Assembly: GCA_028691095.1 (NCBI GenBank)
Contig: JAQUZZ010000102.1
Coordinates: 1 to 5,884, forward strand
Length of the DNA stretch: 5,884 nucleotides
Origin: Alistipes sp.
GTDB taxonomy: Bacteria > Bacteroidota > Bacteroidia > Bacteroidales > Rikenellaceae
Direction of reading: 5' to 3'
The position numbers were made by a program, and so were the translations under genes. Of this stretch, positions 5,300 to 5,884 are shown piece after piece. The first letter of the stretch is position 1. Each line of letters starts with the position of its first letter. The notes under the pieces were generated by a model. That model was not told the DNA's origin, made no database searches, and saw only the letters and a list, made by a program, of their open reading frames with translations.

Positions 5300-5884
5300 T
5301 TAAGGCCGAACAGCGGAGGAAGCGGCCGAATTACAGGATGCGGGAGTCGCAGTGGGGCGTGTGGTGATCTCAGCAAAGCCGTGGCTGTAACGGCTCATGT
5401 AGCGACGCGTGCGTTGAAGGAATCGGTCGAAAGCCTCCTTTTGGGGAGCAGGGAGCAGGTCGCGCTCATAGGAGGGGATCACGCGATAGCAGCGACCCGA
5501 GCGTCGTGAGCTGTCGGGCAGAATTGCCGTCCAGTGAATCAGGTATTCGGGTTGAAAACAGGGCGCAGATTCACCCTCTTGGGTTAAGGTGATGCGTAGC
5601 GAGATGCCGCCATCGGTGCCGGGGAAGCGTTGGTTGGAGAGGAAGTTTCCCATGGAGAAGGCGGTGAGGTGGGTGATGCGTCCCGTGGTGTCGCACACGG
5701 TTTCGACCGACTGGACGACGTGCGGATGCGAACCGATGACCATCTCGACGCCCAAGCGGTGGCAGAGTGCAGCGAGTGCCCGTTGCTGGGTATTGGGACG
5801 CTGTTCATACTCATTGCCCCAGTGGAACAGGCAGATGATCTGTGAGGCTCCGGCTTTGCGTGCCGATTGAATGGAGTGTGCCAT
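5300..5884 (-). CDS. CapA/PGA_cap-family protein, C-terminal part (5' end outside window)
   Basis: This is the C-terminal 194 residues of a protein with the CapA-type fold, a metallophosphatase-like domain named after the poly-gamma-glutamate capsule protein. Recognisable family motifs, numbered from the window edge, are HWGNEY (21-26), GSHPHVVQ (51-58) and SMGNF (77-81). Spacing and order match the second half of the domain. An ATG coincides with the window edge at 5884, but the conserved first half of the domain is missing, so the real start must lie upstream. The C-terminus after about residue 174 is rich in Ser, Ala, Thr and Pro and is probably disordered. Homologues in Bacteroidota are common as single genes whose substrate is usually unknown, so capsule synthesis should not be assumed. 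It runs in the same direction as nqr but is separated by 196 bases containing a promoter, so a functional link is not indicated. Confidence 0.88.
   Translation of the reverse strand: MAHSIQSARKAGASQIICLFHWGNEYEQRPNTQQRALAALCHRLGVEMVIGSHPHVVQSVETVCDTTGRITHLTAFSMGNFLSNQRFPGTDGGISLRITLTQEGESAPCFQPEYLIHWTAILPDSSRRSGRCYRVIPSYERDLLPAPQKEAFDRFLQRTRRYMSRYSHGFAEITTRPTATPASCNSAASSAVRP

Noticed and set aside
1..5884. Mobile elements, tRNA or rRNA genes, CRISPR arrays, or a defence or accessory system
   Set aside because: No integrase, transposase, terminal repeats, regularly spaced repeats or structural RNA genes were seen; genes of one conserved respiratory operon and a CapA-family gene fill nearly all of the window.

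Overview
This window is the chromosomal Na+-translocating NADH:quinone oxidoreductase (Na+-NQR) locus of a Bacteroidota bacterium, most likely order Bacteroidales. Three things point there: the protein sequences are Bacteroidales-like, the only convincing promoter is a TAnnTTTG-type -7 box, and most genes have A-rich leaders instead of a Shine-Dalgarno site. Base composition is balanced to slightly GC-rich inside genes and strongly AT-rich in the nqrA leader. I cannot fix the genus by eye.

All genes lie on the minus strand, so the locus reads from high to low coordinates. From 5884 to 5300 is the C-terminal part of a CapA/PGA_cap-family protein, cut by the window edge. From 5299 to 5104 is a 196-base non-coding stretch with a Bacteroides-type promoter, a perfect 9-bp inverted repeat just downstream of the -7 box, and an AT-rich leader. 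The operon follows in canonical order: nqrA (5103-3739), nqrB (3726-2545), nqrC (2446-1643), nqrD (1630-980), nqrE (961-329) and the first 72 codons of nqrF (216-1), which runs off the window. Gaps A-B, C-D and D-E are only 12, 12 and 18 bases. Gaps B-C (98) and E-F (112) are longer; the E-F gap contains potential RNA hairpins.

The six subunits form one membrane complex. NADH is oxidised on NqrF (FAD, 2Fe-2S). Electrons pass through an Fe-S centre held between NqrD and NqrE, the covalent FMNs of NqrC and NqrB, and riboflavin in NqrB, to quinone (menaquinone is expected in this phylum), while Na+ is pumped out. The cofactor-attachment residues are visible: SGAT Thr217 in NqrB, SGGT Thr216 in NqrC, Cys36/Cys119 in NqrD, Cys26/Cys131 in NqrE, and the first Fe-S cysteine Cys70 in NqrF. 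The maturation genes apbE (flavin transferase) and nqrM are not in the window.

This is a well-known respiratory operon and I see no undescribed system. The points worth a second look are small: the dyad over the predicted transcription start, the structured nqrE-nqrF gap, and a few family-level sequence variations.
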